Source: Tubiluchus corallicola (lineage: Eukaryota > Priapulida > Priapulimorpha > Priapulimorphida > Tubiluchidae). From it: a stretch of DNA of 50,380 nt. Of the stretch, positions 23,716 to 35,084 are shown piece after piece (positions within the stretch are counted from its first letter, which is position 1; each line of letters begins with the position of its first letter). The position numbers were made by a program, and so were the translations under genes. The stretch is taken from the NCBI GenBank assembly GCA_030141605.1, contig JAQGDQ010001274.1, positions 1-50,380 of the forward strand, given 5' to 3'. A model generated the notes under the pieces. It saw only the letters and a program-made list of their open reading frames with translations, did not search any database and was not told the origin of the DNA.

Positions 23716-25209
23716 TAATATATATACCTACGTCTTTAACACAAACGTAGCAACACTATGAGGCAGCTCTTCGTCATTTGTGCTGACCTTTGTAAGATCC
23801 ATATTTTTAAAAATTGGGTTTTTTATTTACGACTATCGGTCTTTCTATTTTTAATTATTTTAGTTTCCGTCAGGCCAGTGCCATTTTTTCACTGCTGTTG
23901 ACCAAGACGACTGTCTTGTCCACTTGCATTACTCCTGACAATTCCAGTTAACTCCATAAAAGTGAGGTTATAAGGATTTATTTTGGAGGACATTAAAGAT
24001 TTTGGTTAAAGGTAAAAACTAAACTGAACACTAATAGCGACGGATAACACTGTAAGTTCGTGAAACCAAATAATATATTTTATTTTACTCCGAATCTAAA
24101 AAACTCTTTCAGCGCCAGCAGTGGTTCATTAAGGACAAGAAAAGGGGCACCTGAAGTAGGTTTCAGAAAATCACCTGAAAAAGTTATATTACTTTACAGC
24201 AATTTTATGCACATATCGTATTCGCGTTGAAATGAATTTTCGTTTGTTTTCATTTTAAATCTCCCGCAGTACTGTTACATGACGTCACTACGCCACGTAA
24301 ATCAAGGGAAGAAAGGCAAATGTTAAATTATGACCCCAAAAACTTTCCGTGCAAATCTATATTACTTAACATTTCACTTACCTACTGGAAGGACTTATGT
24401 AACTAGACTAATAATTTAAAATCTTTATGGCAGTTGATAAAATGTCGCTGACTCACCTTCCAGGGTGCACCACTCATTAGCCAAAAACGTATTTTTAATC
24501 TTATCGACAAGATACAGTAATTTAAAATCTTACTTAATTAGCAATATGTATGCTACGGATGCTCTGATTATTTTTTCAAACTTTGCTTAATGTTATCAAA
24601 ACTTGTTTTAAACGAACTACCATCAAAATGGCTGCGCCTAACGGTCACCGCGGGAGTTTAAATTTACACGTTTTATACAGCGCTACGGCCGATGCAAGCC
24701 ATGCGTACTGTATGTAAGAGGAATAAAATTTCGAGACGAATTTTTAAGCTTTATGTAAGTGGAGGGTTCTCTTGTGCTTTAATTAAGCTTTTTTATACAG
24801 CTGACAGACATGCCTGTAACATAAGTAAAGTTAACATAAGTAACTCAAGTAAAGTTCAAGTTTGTTTTATTTACAATACATTCACTTGCAAACTGTACTA
24901 TCACAAAACACGTTCATTCAATCATACTCGGATTTTGCTCTGGTTTTTTGCAGCTGATACGGTGTACTGTGAAGCCGCCATCTTTGATTTCTGGCTTCAG
25001 TCTCAGCTGGGCTGCTGTCCGCTCGTAATTAGGGTTTTATTTCCTTGCCACAGTTAGTATGAAATGTTTATTCGTTTCAGCCACAGAAACTACCGTGCAA
25101 GTATAAACATGACAACCGATCATCAAAACTGTTATCAGCATTGCTTGTCTGATGGGTCTGTGGGCATCCCAGATGGACAGTAGCTTGTAGCTGTGTGAGA
25201 AGCTGAGCT
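23716..25209. other. Intron sequence without recognised feature
   Basis: Contains a 121-codon open frame (24692-25057) with no similarity I recognise and no repeat or splice context supporting it; treated as chance. Confidence 0.4.
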
Positions 25210-25770
25210 TTAAAGGAAAACCGGATGATTGTGTAAACACGACGAGTTCGGAATAAAGAATGCTCTAAAATATTGAAAACTACAATAGCTTTTTTTAAAT
25301 CAAAGGTTTAGATTAAATAATAATTACCCTGGATACTAAAATTTCGTTAGACTTTCAAAGTTACGCGCGGCTCAGTGAATCTACTAAGATTGGCAACAGC
25401 GCCTTTTTGTCACGTGCGCGTGGCCGATAAATAGAAAACGGTACAGCGATGAGCATGATCATGAATTGCAGTGTTAGTTTCTGACGTCATATGATGTAAA
25501 GTCCATTTTTCGTGATAGCATGCGTTTAAACAGTACCATAACACTTATGCAAATGTGCTTGACGCGCAAGGGAAGACGCCTGCCATTGCACAAACTGTGG
25601 TTAGTTTGTGACGTTAGCAATAGCTGTGTTCGGTTGCCGTTAATTAACCTTCTAAGCTAATTATTCAAATATAAGGAACAATTGTTAACTTTTATGTGCA
25701 AGAAAATGTATATTTTAGACAATAAATTAAAATAAGATTGAGTCTAAACAATCGTCCTGTCTTACTTTAA
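25210..25770 (-). mobile_element. TTAA-flanked MITE, copy 3 (reverse)
   Basis: TTAA at 25210-25213 and 25767-25770. Relative to the other copies it is inverted; for example GACGTCATATGATGTAAAG at about 25483 is the complement of the CTTTACATCATATGACGTC segment in copies 2 and 4. Confidence 0.88.
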
Positions 25771-26293
25771 TTTTTGACTGTGGTGAATTGAAAATGATAC
25801 GAATTATTGGAGTTTGTTGTGCTTGTTGTTGACATTGAAATATTAAAATTGCGTATTTGTTAGTACCGGATTGTATTGCTTGAATGGCAGCTTGGGTTTT
25901 GTACCGGGTACAGCCACGTGCTTTAACCGGTCTTTAAACTTCAAAATACAAGGTGTAATCTCAAATGATGGGAAAGATGGATAAGATGCTAGACTAATAA
26001 AATAACAAAAGCCCACTGGTAGTTAAACTGCCTTGTAGGAGTCTCGATCTTGGTGTGAAATTTAACAACTAATTCCACTTACGTTTAAGGCAGATGCGCA
26101 GGACGGTTTTTATTTCAAACAAAGAAAAAAATACAGTTCTTTATTACACGAAATATGTATGCAGAAAGTGAATCCGGAGTAAGGAAAAACTTTTGGTCGG
26201 TATAAGCAACAGATTTCATAGACTTGATCGTCTCTGAACAAACGTAACAAGATAATTCTTTCATAGGAAGTAGGAGCCATAGGATCAAGTCCT
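25771..26293. other. Intron sequence without recognised feature
   Basis: I see nothing that can be supported between the MITE and the hAT element. Confidence 0.4.
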
Positions 26294-26574
26294 GATTGAA
26301 ACAGGGCCGGATTAAGGGGGTGGGGGGGGGGCAAGGGGCCCAGGCGGGGGCCTCCCACCAATATAGGCTATGATTTTATGTGATGATATGTATATACTGT
26401 ACATAGGTGTTGCCATTTTAAAGAAAGGGCTCCTTTACAATAGAGGATTTCTTAACTAAAAGTGTCCCATTTATATATTTGGATTTAGGTTATTAGTCGG
26501 TGGTCTATGCAATAGGGGGAGTTGGAAAGGGGGCGCCAGGCCTCCCACGTGCTTAATCCAGCCCTAGATTGAAA
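26294..26574 (+). mobile_element. hAT-type MITE with perfect 8-bp target duplication
   Basis: The element spans 26302-26566 (265 bp). It starts CAGGGCCGGATTAAG and ends CTTAATCCAGCCCTA, so the ends are inverted repeats. GATTGAAA flanks both sides (26294-26301 and 26567-26574). An 8-bp duplication with CAGGG-type ends is the hallmark of hAT transposons. It has no coding capacity. A G-run (about 26318-26330) and a CCCAGGC/GGGCCTCCCA segment lie just inside the left end. Confidence 0.92.
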
Positions 26575-26604
26575 AACCGTTAAAAAGCTTCTCGGAACTT
26601 TTTC

Positions 26605-26690
26605 TCTATTTATTTATTTATTATAATTTACAAGTCAGTACAATTCCATTAAATTCTACATCTGTCTGATAATGCACAAGTATTGCCCAA
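26605..26690 (-). mobile_element. Possible retroelement 3' tail (minus strand)
   Basis: On the minus strand the sequence ends in an (AATA)n tail after GTACTGACTTGTAAATTATA, as many LINE 3' ends do. Only a short piece is present and no coding part is seen, so the call is tentative. Confidence 0.3.
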
Positions 26691-27350
26691 TAACCAAACT
26701 GAGCATACTGTTAATGCAAGTGTAAGTAGTCTTCTGCTACGTGTTTTAAAGGTACATGGTAGTTACACTCTGTAATTCTTCCTGAGATGTTGAACTGCAT
26801 GCTGCTTCATTTTGTCTCGTTTTCTGTCTGTTCGCAGCTAGTCGATGTCAGCTAGATTCAATAACCGTAAATTGAATGTCTTACAGGAACGTTTCCCAGT
26901 TTCGCCGTTGACAACTGCAATTTCTGGGCGCCCATTCAGGTCAATTTATGCGATTTTCGTTGCGGAAACGATCCGTCATATTTGGAAATACGTCATGTAC
27001 GCGAAAGGCCTGAAGACTGCCTTCGTTTTCGTTAGGTGGAAGTGTAAAGTTACGCATCACAAATTGAACTAAAATTCGATAAAAAAGCTTTACGAATGTG
27101 TTTCCTTTCTACTTTTTATGTGTGAGTTTGTGAGACTGTCTGTGTGTCCGTTCGTGACCATATAAGAGTGGGTGGGGGAAGTTTTTTCCTGGCAATAACC
27201 TTGAACTGGCTAGAGGTTTCCTCTGGTATTGATCCCTCCTTCAAATAATTGCACGGTACATATAACCGAGTTGGCATTGCAGTCATTTGGGTTACCTTTT
27301 GTGCAAGCCTTTGTATCAACTAATGCACAACCTTTGTTGTTGATTTACAG
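26691..27350. other. End of the 12.2-kb intron
   Basis: Unique-looking sequence ending with the acceptor TTGTTGATTTACAG at 27350. A 75-codon frame at 26845-27072 shows no recognisable family. Confidence 0.45.
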
Positions 27351-27451
27351 GCTGTGACCACGCATCGACCGTCGTTCATTGCTATGCATTGCCAGGAAGT
27401 TGGTGGCAAGAATTATGAAGAGAGTATGCCTCATGTCAACCAGTTTGTCAA
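27351..27451 (+). CDS. INPP5A: INPP5A exon with HCQEVGGKNYE motif
   Basis: A 101-bp exon, phase 0 in and phase 2 out, donor GTAAGC. It encodes AVTTHRPSFIAM, then HCQEVGGKNYEESM and PHVNQFVK. The Glu of HCQE matches the metal-binding Glu of the 5-phosphatase fold (the 'QE' motif near the N-terminus). HCQE-GGKNYE is close to invariant in INPP5A and distinguishes it from type II 5-phosphatases. The 60-bp tandem array begins right at its donor. Confidence 0.96.
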
Positions 27452-27452
27452 G

Positions 27453-27753
27453 TAAGCATTGATTGCAATATATTAAAGTAAAAGGCAACCACTTTTATGT
27501 AATAGTATATAGATAGCATTGATTACAATATATTAAAGGAAAAGGCAACCACTTTTATGTAATAGTATATATATAGCATTGATTATAATATATTAAAGGA
27601 AAAGGCAACCACTTTTATGTAATAGTATATATATAGCATTGATTATAATATATTAAAGGAAAAGGCAACCACTTTTATGTAGTAGTATATATATATAGAG
27701 CATTGATTACAATATATTAAAGGAAAAGGCAACCACTTTTATGTAATAGTATA
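27453..27753. repeat. 60-bp tandem repeat, 5 copies, starting at the splice donor
   Basis: Units contain AGCATTGATTACAATATATT and GGCAACCACTTTTATGTA. The first unit starts within the donor of the preceding exon (AA|GTAAGCATTGATT). The exon bases themselves are not repeated. Confidence 0.95.
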
Positions 27754-27865
27754 CTCGTCTTTCTCCTCCCGCTGCTACTACTATTTGTTTATTAGAGAAA
27801 AACATCATTACAGGCGTTTTTCTCTAATAAACAAATAGTAGTAGCAGCGGGAAGAGAAAGACGAG
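27754..27865. repeat. Near-perfect 50-bp hairpin
   Basis: Arms 27754-27803 and 27816-27865 pair at 49 of 50 positions around a 12-base loop (ATCATTACAGGC). The single mismatch lies in the CTCCTCCCG / CGGGAAGAG part. If transcribed within the INPP5A pre-mRNA it would form a long double-stranded RNA stem. No target duplication is visible. It could be a palindromic MITE, a small inverted duplication, or a source of small RNA. Confidence 0.92.
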
Positions 27866-28865
27866 GAAAAAGTTTGCGTATTTGTAATTATAAGACCGTC
27901 AGTCTGTCACCTTGCAACTACTGCCATAGCTTTGTATAATTGCTCGGCTATAGCAATAAATTAACTACTGCCACTTTTATGTATATTAAAATATCACACT
28001 TCACGCAAACATGTCATACATTTTGAATCACTCCAGTTATTTTGGTATACTTTCAGACCTATCAATAATTGGAAAATAGTTTATATAAGTTACAAGTAGA
28101 AAATTCGCCTCTTTTTTGCAGTCATCAGAACTGATTGATGAATCGTGGCCAGTTTATAAACTACACTTGCTGACAATAACATTTCTTTAATACCGTATAT
28201 AAAATTAACAGTTTCTTCACGTAAGTAATAAAATTAAGCGTCTTGCCTCGACTTGTATCTCGGAATTTCTTCTTCTTCATTTATATTCGATAGCGATTAT
28301 GGCAACAGCAGAAATCTTTTTTATACGTTTGGTAGTGGATGCGGCTGATGAGTGAAACATGAGGAATGTGCGACTGTATGTATGCCAACCGTAGTAGATT
28401 TGCTGTGCATGCAAGACACGAACTTTTTTGTTGTTTTTTGCTTAGCAAGGAGCTTGGCATATTTCGCATATTCAAAATACATCGGATCGGTTGCTTGTAA
28501 CGCCGCTGCCACATTCCGTATGCAGATGTTGTGCTCCCTAATTCTGTTTAATATTGTTGAGTGAGAACAGTACTACTGATGGAAAAATTGCCAATACGTA
28601 GCAACCTGAATCCTTTTTTCATGATGAGACTATACCCACGAGAATTGGATATAAATGTGAACGTGTCTTTACCTGTTTTTTGCGCGGCACGTGGACTAGG
28701 TGATGGAAACCAGAGTCTTGCATTGACGTGTATGCTCACTCAAAAATAACGTTCTCTAAAATGAGTGAAAGAATAAAAAAATAGTCGGCATAGGTCTTCG
28801 TGAGATGGATTGCTGTGCAGACTTACTTGTGGTTCATTACGTTTCAGTTATGACTTCTAAATTTC
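27866..28865. other. Intron sequence without recognised feature
   Basis: Overlapping short frames on both strands at 28280-28750 have no recognisable similarity. Confidence 0.4.
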
Positions 28866-29228
28866 AGAATTGAAACTGTATTTTACCCTGAATTTCAGAA
28901 TTGAAACTGTATTTTACCCTGAATTTCAGAATTGAAACTGTATTTTACCCTGAATTTCAGAATTGAAACTGTATTTTACCCTGAATTTCAGAATTGGAAC
29001 TGTATTTTACACTGAATTTCAGAATTGGAACTGTTTTTTACCCTGAATTTCAGAATTGAAACTGTATTTTACCCTGAATTTCAGAATTGGAACTGTATTT
29101 TACCCTGAATTTCAGAATTGGAACTGTATTTTACCCTGAATTTCAGAATTGGAACTGTATTTTACCCTGAATTTCAGAATTGGAACTGTATTTTACCCTG
29201 AATTTCAGAATTGGAACTGTATTTTACA
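28866..29228. repeat. 31-bp tandem repeat, about 12 copies
   Basis: The unit reads CTGAATTTCAGAATTGAAAC then TGTATTTTACC. Each unit contains ATTTCAG, which looks like a 3' splice-site core. Variation is AATTGAAAC versus AATTGGAAC, with the second form in most later units. Confidence 0.95.
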
Positions 29229-29490
29229 CTAACTCGAGGGCCTCGACCTTCTTGAATATCTACAACCATTTTGCATTCGTGGGTGGCTAGTCACATAAAA
29301 GTGAGACTGATAAAACTCTAATCCGCTTTTTCTCAATTTCAGTAGACCGCTTATAAAAGTATTATGATCTTGAGCAGTGTTTGAGTTGACTTTTTACTGT
29401 TTCAGTAGGCGTACTCGGGCTCATAAAAATTTGTTCTTCATTCTTTGTTCTATATGACTGCTTCACAGCCTCACTAGAATTGTCATTAGT
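29229..29490. other. Intron sequence between arrays
   Basis: No recognised feature. Confidence 0.4.
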
Positions 29491-29810
29491 GAGCTATATA
29501 CATACATACATACACACATACATGCATACTCACATACATACATACATACATACATACATACATACATACATACATACATACATACATACATACATACATA
29601 CATACATACATACATACATACATACATACATACATACATACATACATACATACACACATACATACATACATACATACATACATACATACATACATACATA
29701 CATACATACATACATACATACATACATACATACATACATACATACATACATACATACATACATACATACATACATACATACATACATACATACATACATA
29801 CATACACATA
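29491..29810. repeat. (ATAC)n tetranucleotide microsatellite, about 80 copies
   Basis: Almost pure CATA repeats with a few CACA and CATG changes. Open frames of over 100 codons in several frames are by-products of the repeat. Confidence 0.97.
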
Positions 29811-30395
29811 TTACGTCATCGTTGCCATCGTCATCATCATCATCATTACATTTTCCATTATCCTCACTCAGGTACAATCGTCGTCATTCCTAGCTTTGCC
29901 GTGGCTGCTACCATCATCATCATCATCGTCATGGTCAATATAGTATTACTTTCACCACTTCTCTCAATACCAACACCTACATCGTCAATTGAAACGTTGC
30001 TGAATAGTGAATTTTGACGACTCCTTTCTATTTAGAAGGCAGGACCAGTACCTATTTTCGAAGATCTTAAGAATGACTTTGGTTAGACTTCCCATGTAAC
30101 TGATTGCAGTTCGTTAATTAACATATGCATTGTCAGTTCACCACAACCTTCCTGCTCATTATCACAGTCAGTACATAAAAGTAAAAACCAGAAGTGCAAA
30201 TTAAGAATTTTCTTTTTCATTTATATGTGTGTCTTTCAAACACGTAAACATAATGCAAAGTAATATAATTTCATATGGAAAGGTTTTTGAGACATACTTT
30301 AAAATTTCCTTTTCTTGCCCTTTAACAATTTGAGCAAATGAACCTGTGTCGAACTCTTTGAATTTGGACTGTAACCAGTTGCCTGACCCATGGGT
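29811..30395. other. Intron sequence with CATCAT runs
   Basis: Short CATCAT tracts occur at about 29828-29845 and 29912-29929. Nothing else recognised. Confidence 0.4.
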
Positions 30396-30565
30396 GTGGG
30401 TGGGTGTTTGGGTGGTTGGGTGTGTGTGTGTGTGTGTGCGTGTGCGTGTGTGTGTGTGTGTGTGTATATGTGTGTGTGTGGGGGGGTGTATGTGGGTGTA
30501 CACTATGTATGCACATAATAAATATATATAAACGTATATATATATATACATATATATATACATAC

Positions 30566-30606
<41 letters not shown>
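30396..30606. repeat. GT and TA compound microsatellite
   Basis: A GT/GGGT tract (about 30396-30500) followed by TA and TACATA repeats (about 30520-30606). Confidence 0.95.
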
Positions 30607-30849
30607 GTTAATATGCAACACTAAGACGTATATATGTAAATACTTCGTTATATCCCGGTTGTCAGGTACATCTTAATATTCTTACAAATTAACCATAATA
30701 AATTACTCTTGTTTTTACAGCAGTGGTCAGTTATTACTTGCAAAATAATGTTTGCTGACCTCTCTTGTAGTTGTATGTTGCCCGTTGCCATTACATAGAA
30801 CTGTCTGCCATTATATAACTGTTTGCCACAAACATATAATATGATTTTT
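30607..30849. other. Short intron segment
   Basis: Unique sequence before the long 31-bp array. It contains two similar phrases around GTTTGCCA/CTGTCTGCCATTA. Confidence 0.4.
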
Positions 30850-32057
30850 GCGATACATGAGAAACTTTACCGTTTCGTTTTAAAACATGAGAAACCTTAC
30901 AGTTTCGTTTTAAATACATGAAAAACCTTACCGTTTCGTTTTAAATACACGAGAAACCTTACCGTTTCGTTTTAAATACATGAGAAACCTTACCGTTTCG
31001 TTTTAAATACATGAGAAACCTTACCGTTTCGTTTTAAATACATGAGAAACCTTACCATTTCGTTTTAAATACATGAGAAACCTTACCGTTTCGTTTTAAA
31101 TACATGAGAAACCTTACCGTTTCGTTTTAAATACATGAGAAACCTTACCATTTCGTTTTAAATACATGAGAAACCTTACCGTTTCGTTTTAAATACATGA
31201 GAAACCTTACCGTTTCGTTTTAAATACATGAGAAACCTTACCGTTTCGTTTTAAATACATGAGAAACCTTACCGTTTCGTTTTAAATACATGAAAAACCT
31301 TACCGTTTCGTTTTAAATACACGAGAAACCTTACCGTTTCGTTTTAAATACATGAGAAACCTTACCGTTTCGTTTTAAATACATGAGAAACCTTACCGTT
31401 TCGTTTTAAATACATGAGAAACCTTACCATTTCGTTTTAAATACACGAGAAACCTTACCGTTTCGTTTTAAAACATGAGAAACCTTACCATTTCGTTTTA
31501 AATACACGAGAAACCTTACCGTTTCGTTTTAAATACATGAGAAACCTTACCGTTTCGTTTTAAATACATGAGAAACCTTACCGTTTCGTTTTAAATACAT
31601 GAGAAACCTTACCATTTCGTTTTAAATACACGAGAAACCTTACCGTTTCGTTTTAAATACATGAGAAACCTTACCGTTTCGTTTTAAATACATGAGAAAC
31701 CTTACCGTTTCGTTTTAAATACATGAGAAACCTTACCATTTCGTTTTAAATACATGAGAAACCTTACCGTTTCGTTTTAAATACATGAGAAACCTTACCG
31801 TTTCGTTTTAAATACATGAGAAACCTTACAGTTTCGTTTTAAATACATGAAAAACCTTACCGTTTCGTTTTAAATACACGAGAAACCTTACCGTTTCGTT
31901 TTAAATACATGAGAAACCTTACCGTTTCGTTTTAAATACATGAGAAACCTTACCGTTTCGTTTTAAATACATGAGAAACCTTACCATTTCGTTTTAAATA
32001 CACGAGAAACCTTACCGTTTCGTTTTAAAACATGAGAAACCTTACAGTTTCGTTTTG
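30850..32057. repeat. 31-bp tandem repeat, about 39 copies, ending at an acceptor
   Basis: The unit reads ATGAGAAACCTTACCGTTTC then GTTTTAAATAC. Marked variants (CACGAG, TGAAAAACC, CCATTTCG, and a 2-base deletion giving TTTTAAAACATG) recur in the same order along the array, so blocks of many units have been duplicated. The last unit runs into GTTTTGCTTGTTACAG, the acceptor of the exon at 32068, so the array supplies part of the region where branch point and pyrimidine tract would lie. Confidence 0.97.
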
Positions 32058-32067
32058 CTTGTTACAG

Positions 32068-32155
32068 ATTACTAATTGCCAGAAAAGAGCTGAACTCATA
32101 TGACAGGTTACGAATATATTTGGATGAAGATTATACACAGAATGACAAATTTACC
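32068..32155 (+). CDS. INPP5A: INPP5A exon (LRIYLDEDYTQNDKFT)
   Basis: An 88-bp exon, phase 2 in and phase 0 out, donor GTAAGT. The first base completes the Lys of FVK. It encodes LLIARKELNSYDR then LRIYLDEDYTQNDKFT, matching human ARVYLDENYKSQEHFT. Its 5' boundary touches the 31-bp array and a 27-bp array starts 350 bp downstream. Confidence 0.95.
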
Positions 32156-32506
32156 GTAAGTATAACCATAGTTATAATAATTACAATTGTGTTTAACAGC
32201 ACTTGTGATTCACAAGAAAGTGTTCGTCTATGAAACCGATTTTGTTGCAGTCATGAAATTTACACAACAGACGTGGAGGAACCCACTTCTTTGCACCTTC
32301 CCTTCTGGGGAGTCTGTAAGGAATGATTTCACTGACTTGTAGGACAACTCTGTCACCACCAAAAAATCAATAAAATATTGATTTCTACAACTCAGAAGCT
32401 GATTTAACTAATTAGTTCCTTTGTGAGGGTTTTTTGGACAAGAAAATGGCTTAGCAGTGATTAGATGTACATTTTGCAGTCTTGTCATTAGAGAGAACCT
32501 TGATAG
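32156..32506. other. Start of the 4.2-kb intron
   Basis: No recognised feature before the 27-bp array. Confidence 0.4.
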
Positions 32507-33810
32507 AAACTGATAGATGAGTGTATTAAAGTTAAACTGATAGATGAGTGTATTAAAGTTAAACTGATAGATGAGTGTATTAAAGTTAAACTGATAGATG
32601 AGTGTATTAAAGTTAAACTGATAGATGAGTGTATTAAAGTTAAACTGATAGATGAGTGTATTAAAGTTAAACTGATAGATGAGTGTATTAAAGTTAAACT
32701 GATAGATGAGTGTATTAAAGTTAAACTGATAGATGAGTGTATTAAAGTTAAACTGATAGATGAGTGTATTAAAGTTAAACTGATAGATGAGTGTATTAAA
32801 GTTAAACTGATAGATGAGTGTATTAAAGTTAAACTGATAGATGAGTGTATTAAAGTTAAACTGATAGATGAGTGTATTAAAGTTAAACTGATAGATGAGT
32901 GTATTAAAGTTAAACTGATAGATGAGTGTATTAAAGTTAAACTGATAGATGAGTGTATTAAAGTTAAACTGATAGATGAGTGTATTAAAGTTAAACTGAT
33001 AGATGAGTGTATTAAAGTTAAACTGATAGATGAGTGTATTAAAGTTAAACTGATAGATGAGTGTATTAAAGTTAAACTGATAGATGAGTGTATTAAAGTT
33101 AAACTGATAGATGGGTGTATTAAACTTAAACTGATAGATGAGTGTATTAAACTTAAACTGATAGATGAGTGTACTAAAGTTAAACTGATAGATGAGTGTA
33201 TTAAAGTTAAACTGATAGATGAGTGTATTAAAGTTAAACTGATAGATGAGTGTACTAAAGTTAGACTGATAGATGAGTGTACTAAAGTTAAACTGATAGA
33301 TGAGTGTATTAAAGTTAAACTGATAGATGAGTGTTTTAAAGTTAAACTGATAGATGAGTGCATTAAAGTTAAACTGATAGATGGGTGTATTAAACTTAAA
33401 CTGATAGATGAGTGTATTAAACTTAAACTGATAGATGAGTGCATTAAAGTTAAACTGATAGATGAGTGCATTAAAGTTAAACTGATAGATGAGTGTATTA
33501 AAGTTAAACTGATAGATGAGTGCACTAAACTTAAACTGATAGATGAGTGTATTAAAGTTAAACTGATAGATGAGTGTATTAAAGTTAAACTGATAGATGA
33601 GTGTATTAAAGTTAAACTGATAGATGAGTGTATTAAAGTTAAACTGATAGATGAGTGTATTAAAGTTAAACTGATAGATGAGTGTATTAAAGTTAAACTG
33701 GTAGATGAGTGTATTAAAGTTAAACTGATAGATGAGTGTATTAAAGTTAAACTGATAGATGAGTGTATTAAACTTAAACTGATAGATGAGTGTATTAAAC
33801 TTAAACTGGT
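32507..33810. repeat. 27-bp tandem repeat, about 48 copies
   Basis: The unit is AAACTGATAGATGAGTGTAT then TAAAGTT. The first 22 or so units are almost identical and the later ones carry variants (TTAAACTT, GTACTAAAG, GTGCATTAAAG). Because 27 is divisible by three the minus strand stays open for 465 codons as ISLTLIHSS repeats; this is not a gene. Confidence 0.97.
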
Positions 33811-34175
33811 GGAAATGTATCCAGAGTTTTGGGGACTTATCTCAGCTTTAATATACAGGAAAAATTGACCTAATGATAAACTCATGAAACACTGAGCTGC
33901 ATCCAGTGTTGTCCATGAGAGTTACATTTTCTTACTGGCCCTATTTATAATCAGCCATTATTTGTCAATTATATTGTATCAGGGTTTCATTTCCTTCAGA
34001 CGTTATCTCTCTGGATGACGGGATGTTTCCTGGAACAGCACAATTTAAGGTTATCGGATTTGTAAGATATATTGTGTAAAACGAAACTTAATTTATGGCA
34101 GTGGTTTTAGTACAATATGAAGAACACATTATATGAAATTGTATTTTTTACTTCTTTCATGTTTTGTAATTGACA
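33811..34175. other. Intron sequence between array and transposon
   Basis: No recognised feature. Confidence 0.4.
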
Positions 34176-34747
34176 CAGTGGGGTAGCTAATGGGGGAGCA
34201 AGAAGAGCAACCGCTCCCCCTAGCACATTTTTTCCAAATTTGGCACCTTTTCAACAATTTTTTTGTTCACCTGTGCGGTTGCTGAACGATCCTTCAGTCG
34301 GCTGAAACAGATAAAGTCCTGCCTTCTTTCTACAAAGGATAGGATGTGAGGGTTAGCTTTGCTCTCCATTGAAAGAGAGTTGGCTACTGAGCTGGATTAT
34401 AATAAAGTTATAAATTACTTTGCTAGAATGAAGCCTAGCTGAAAGAGACTGTTGTAGTTCCTCCATTATCACAATCCTTCATTTTGTTAAAATAATTAAA
34501 ATAATTAAGTAACACAAATGTTTTTATTATGATTTGATATTTATGATCTTACTGTAAAACCTTTAATTGTTTTAATTTTAGATACAAAATGGTAATGATG
34601 CACTTCTTTTCCTCTATCTTCCTCGTGTTTTGATTTTAACCACAAAATTAAAATTATAATCAGTGCATTGAAAATTGTTTGGTGTGTGTTACGGCACCTT
34701 TTTTACGTGCTTGCTCCCCTTGACTTTAGATCCTGGCTACGCCCCTG
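34176..34747 (+). mobile_element. hAT-like MITE without clear target duplication
   Basis: The left end is CAGTGGGGTAGCTAATGGGG and the right end is GATCCTGGCTACGCCCCTG, so the termini match in inverted form as CAGnGGnGTAGC. Both ends also carry GGGGAGCAAG or its complement a little inside. These are common hAT-type ends. The flanks (AATTGACA and AAGGAGTC) do not match, so the target duplication has decayed or one side was rearranged. No transposase. Confidence 0.78.
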
Positions 34748-35084
34748 AAGGAGTCTATTTCCAGAAACCTATTATCTCAGATTCCTGCAAGTAATCAAAA
34801 TAAATAAATAAGATATTTAAATAAATAAAATTGATGAAATTGCAAAAAAAGCTAAATTCGAGCCTTAACTTAGATGTCTGTGATGTTTTTGAAAAGTTTT
34901 GCATATTCGCTTATCTTATCAACAATTCTTCAAAATGGTGGGGACATTGTGATTATTCTAACTGCTCCCAAAACTTTAACACATATATTTCATTTACAGC
35001 AACATTTAAACTTCAAAAGCACATTTAGACTTGCAGTAATATTTTTATCCAGCATTGTGAGTTGACGAGGGAGTGAGCATTCTC
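34748..35084. other. Intron sequence without recognised feature
   Basis: AT-rich, with an AAATAA-rich patch at 34800-34835. Confidence 0.4.

Noticed and set aside
24692-25057. 121-codon plus-strand frame
   Set aside because: The longest non-repetitive frame in the first intron, but it shows no recognisable motifs and no supporting splice context.
30850-32057. CRISPR-like reading of the regularly spaced 31-bp array
   Set aside because: There are no unique spacers, units are directly head to tail, and the window is a eukaryotic split gene.
32488-33885. 465-codon minus-strand open frame (ISLTLIHSS repeats)
   Set aside because: It is produced entirely by the 27-bp minisatellite, has no recognisable domain, and lies antisense in an INPP5A intron.
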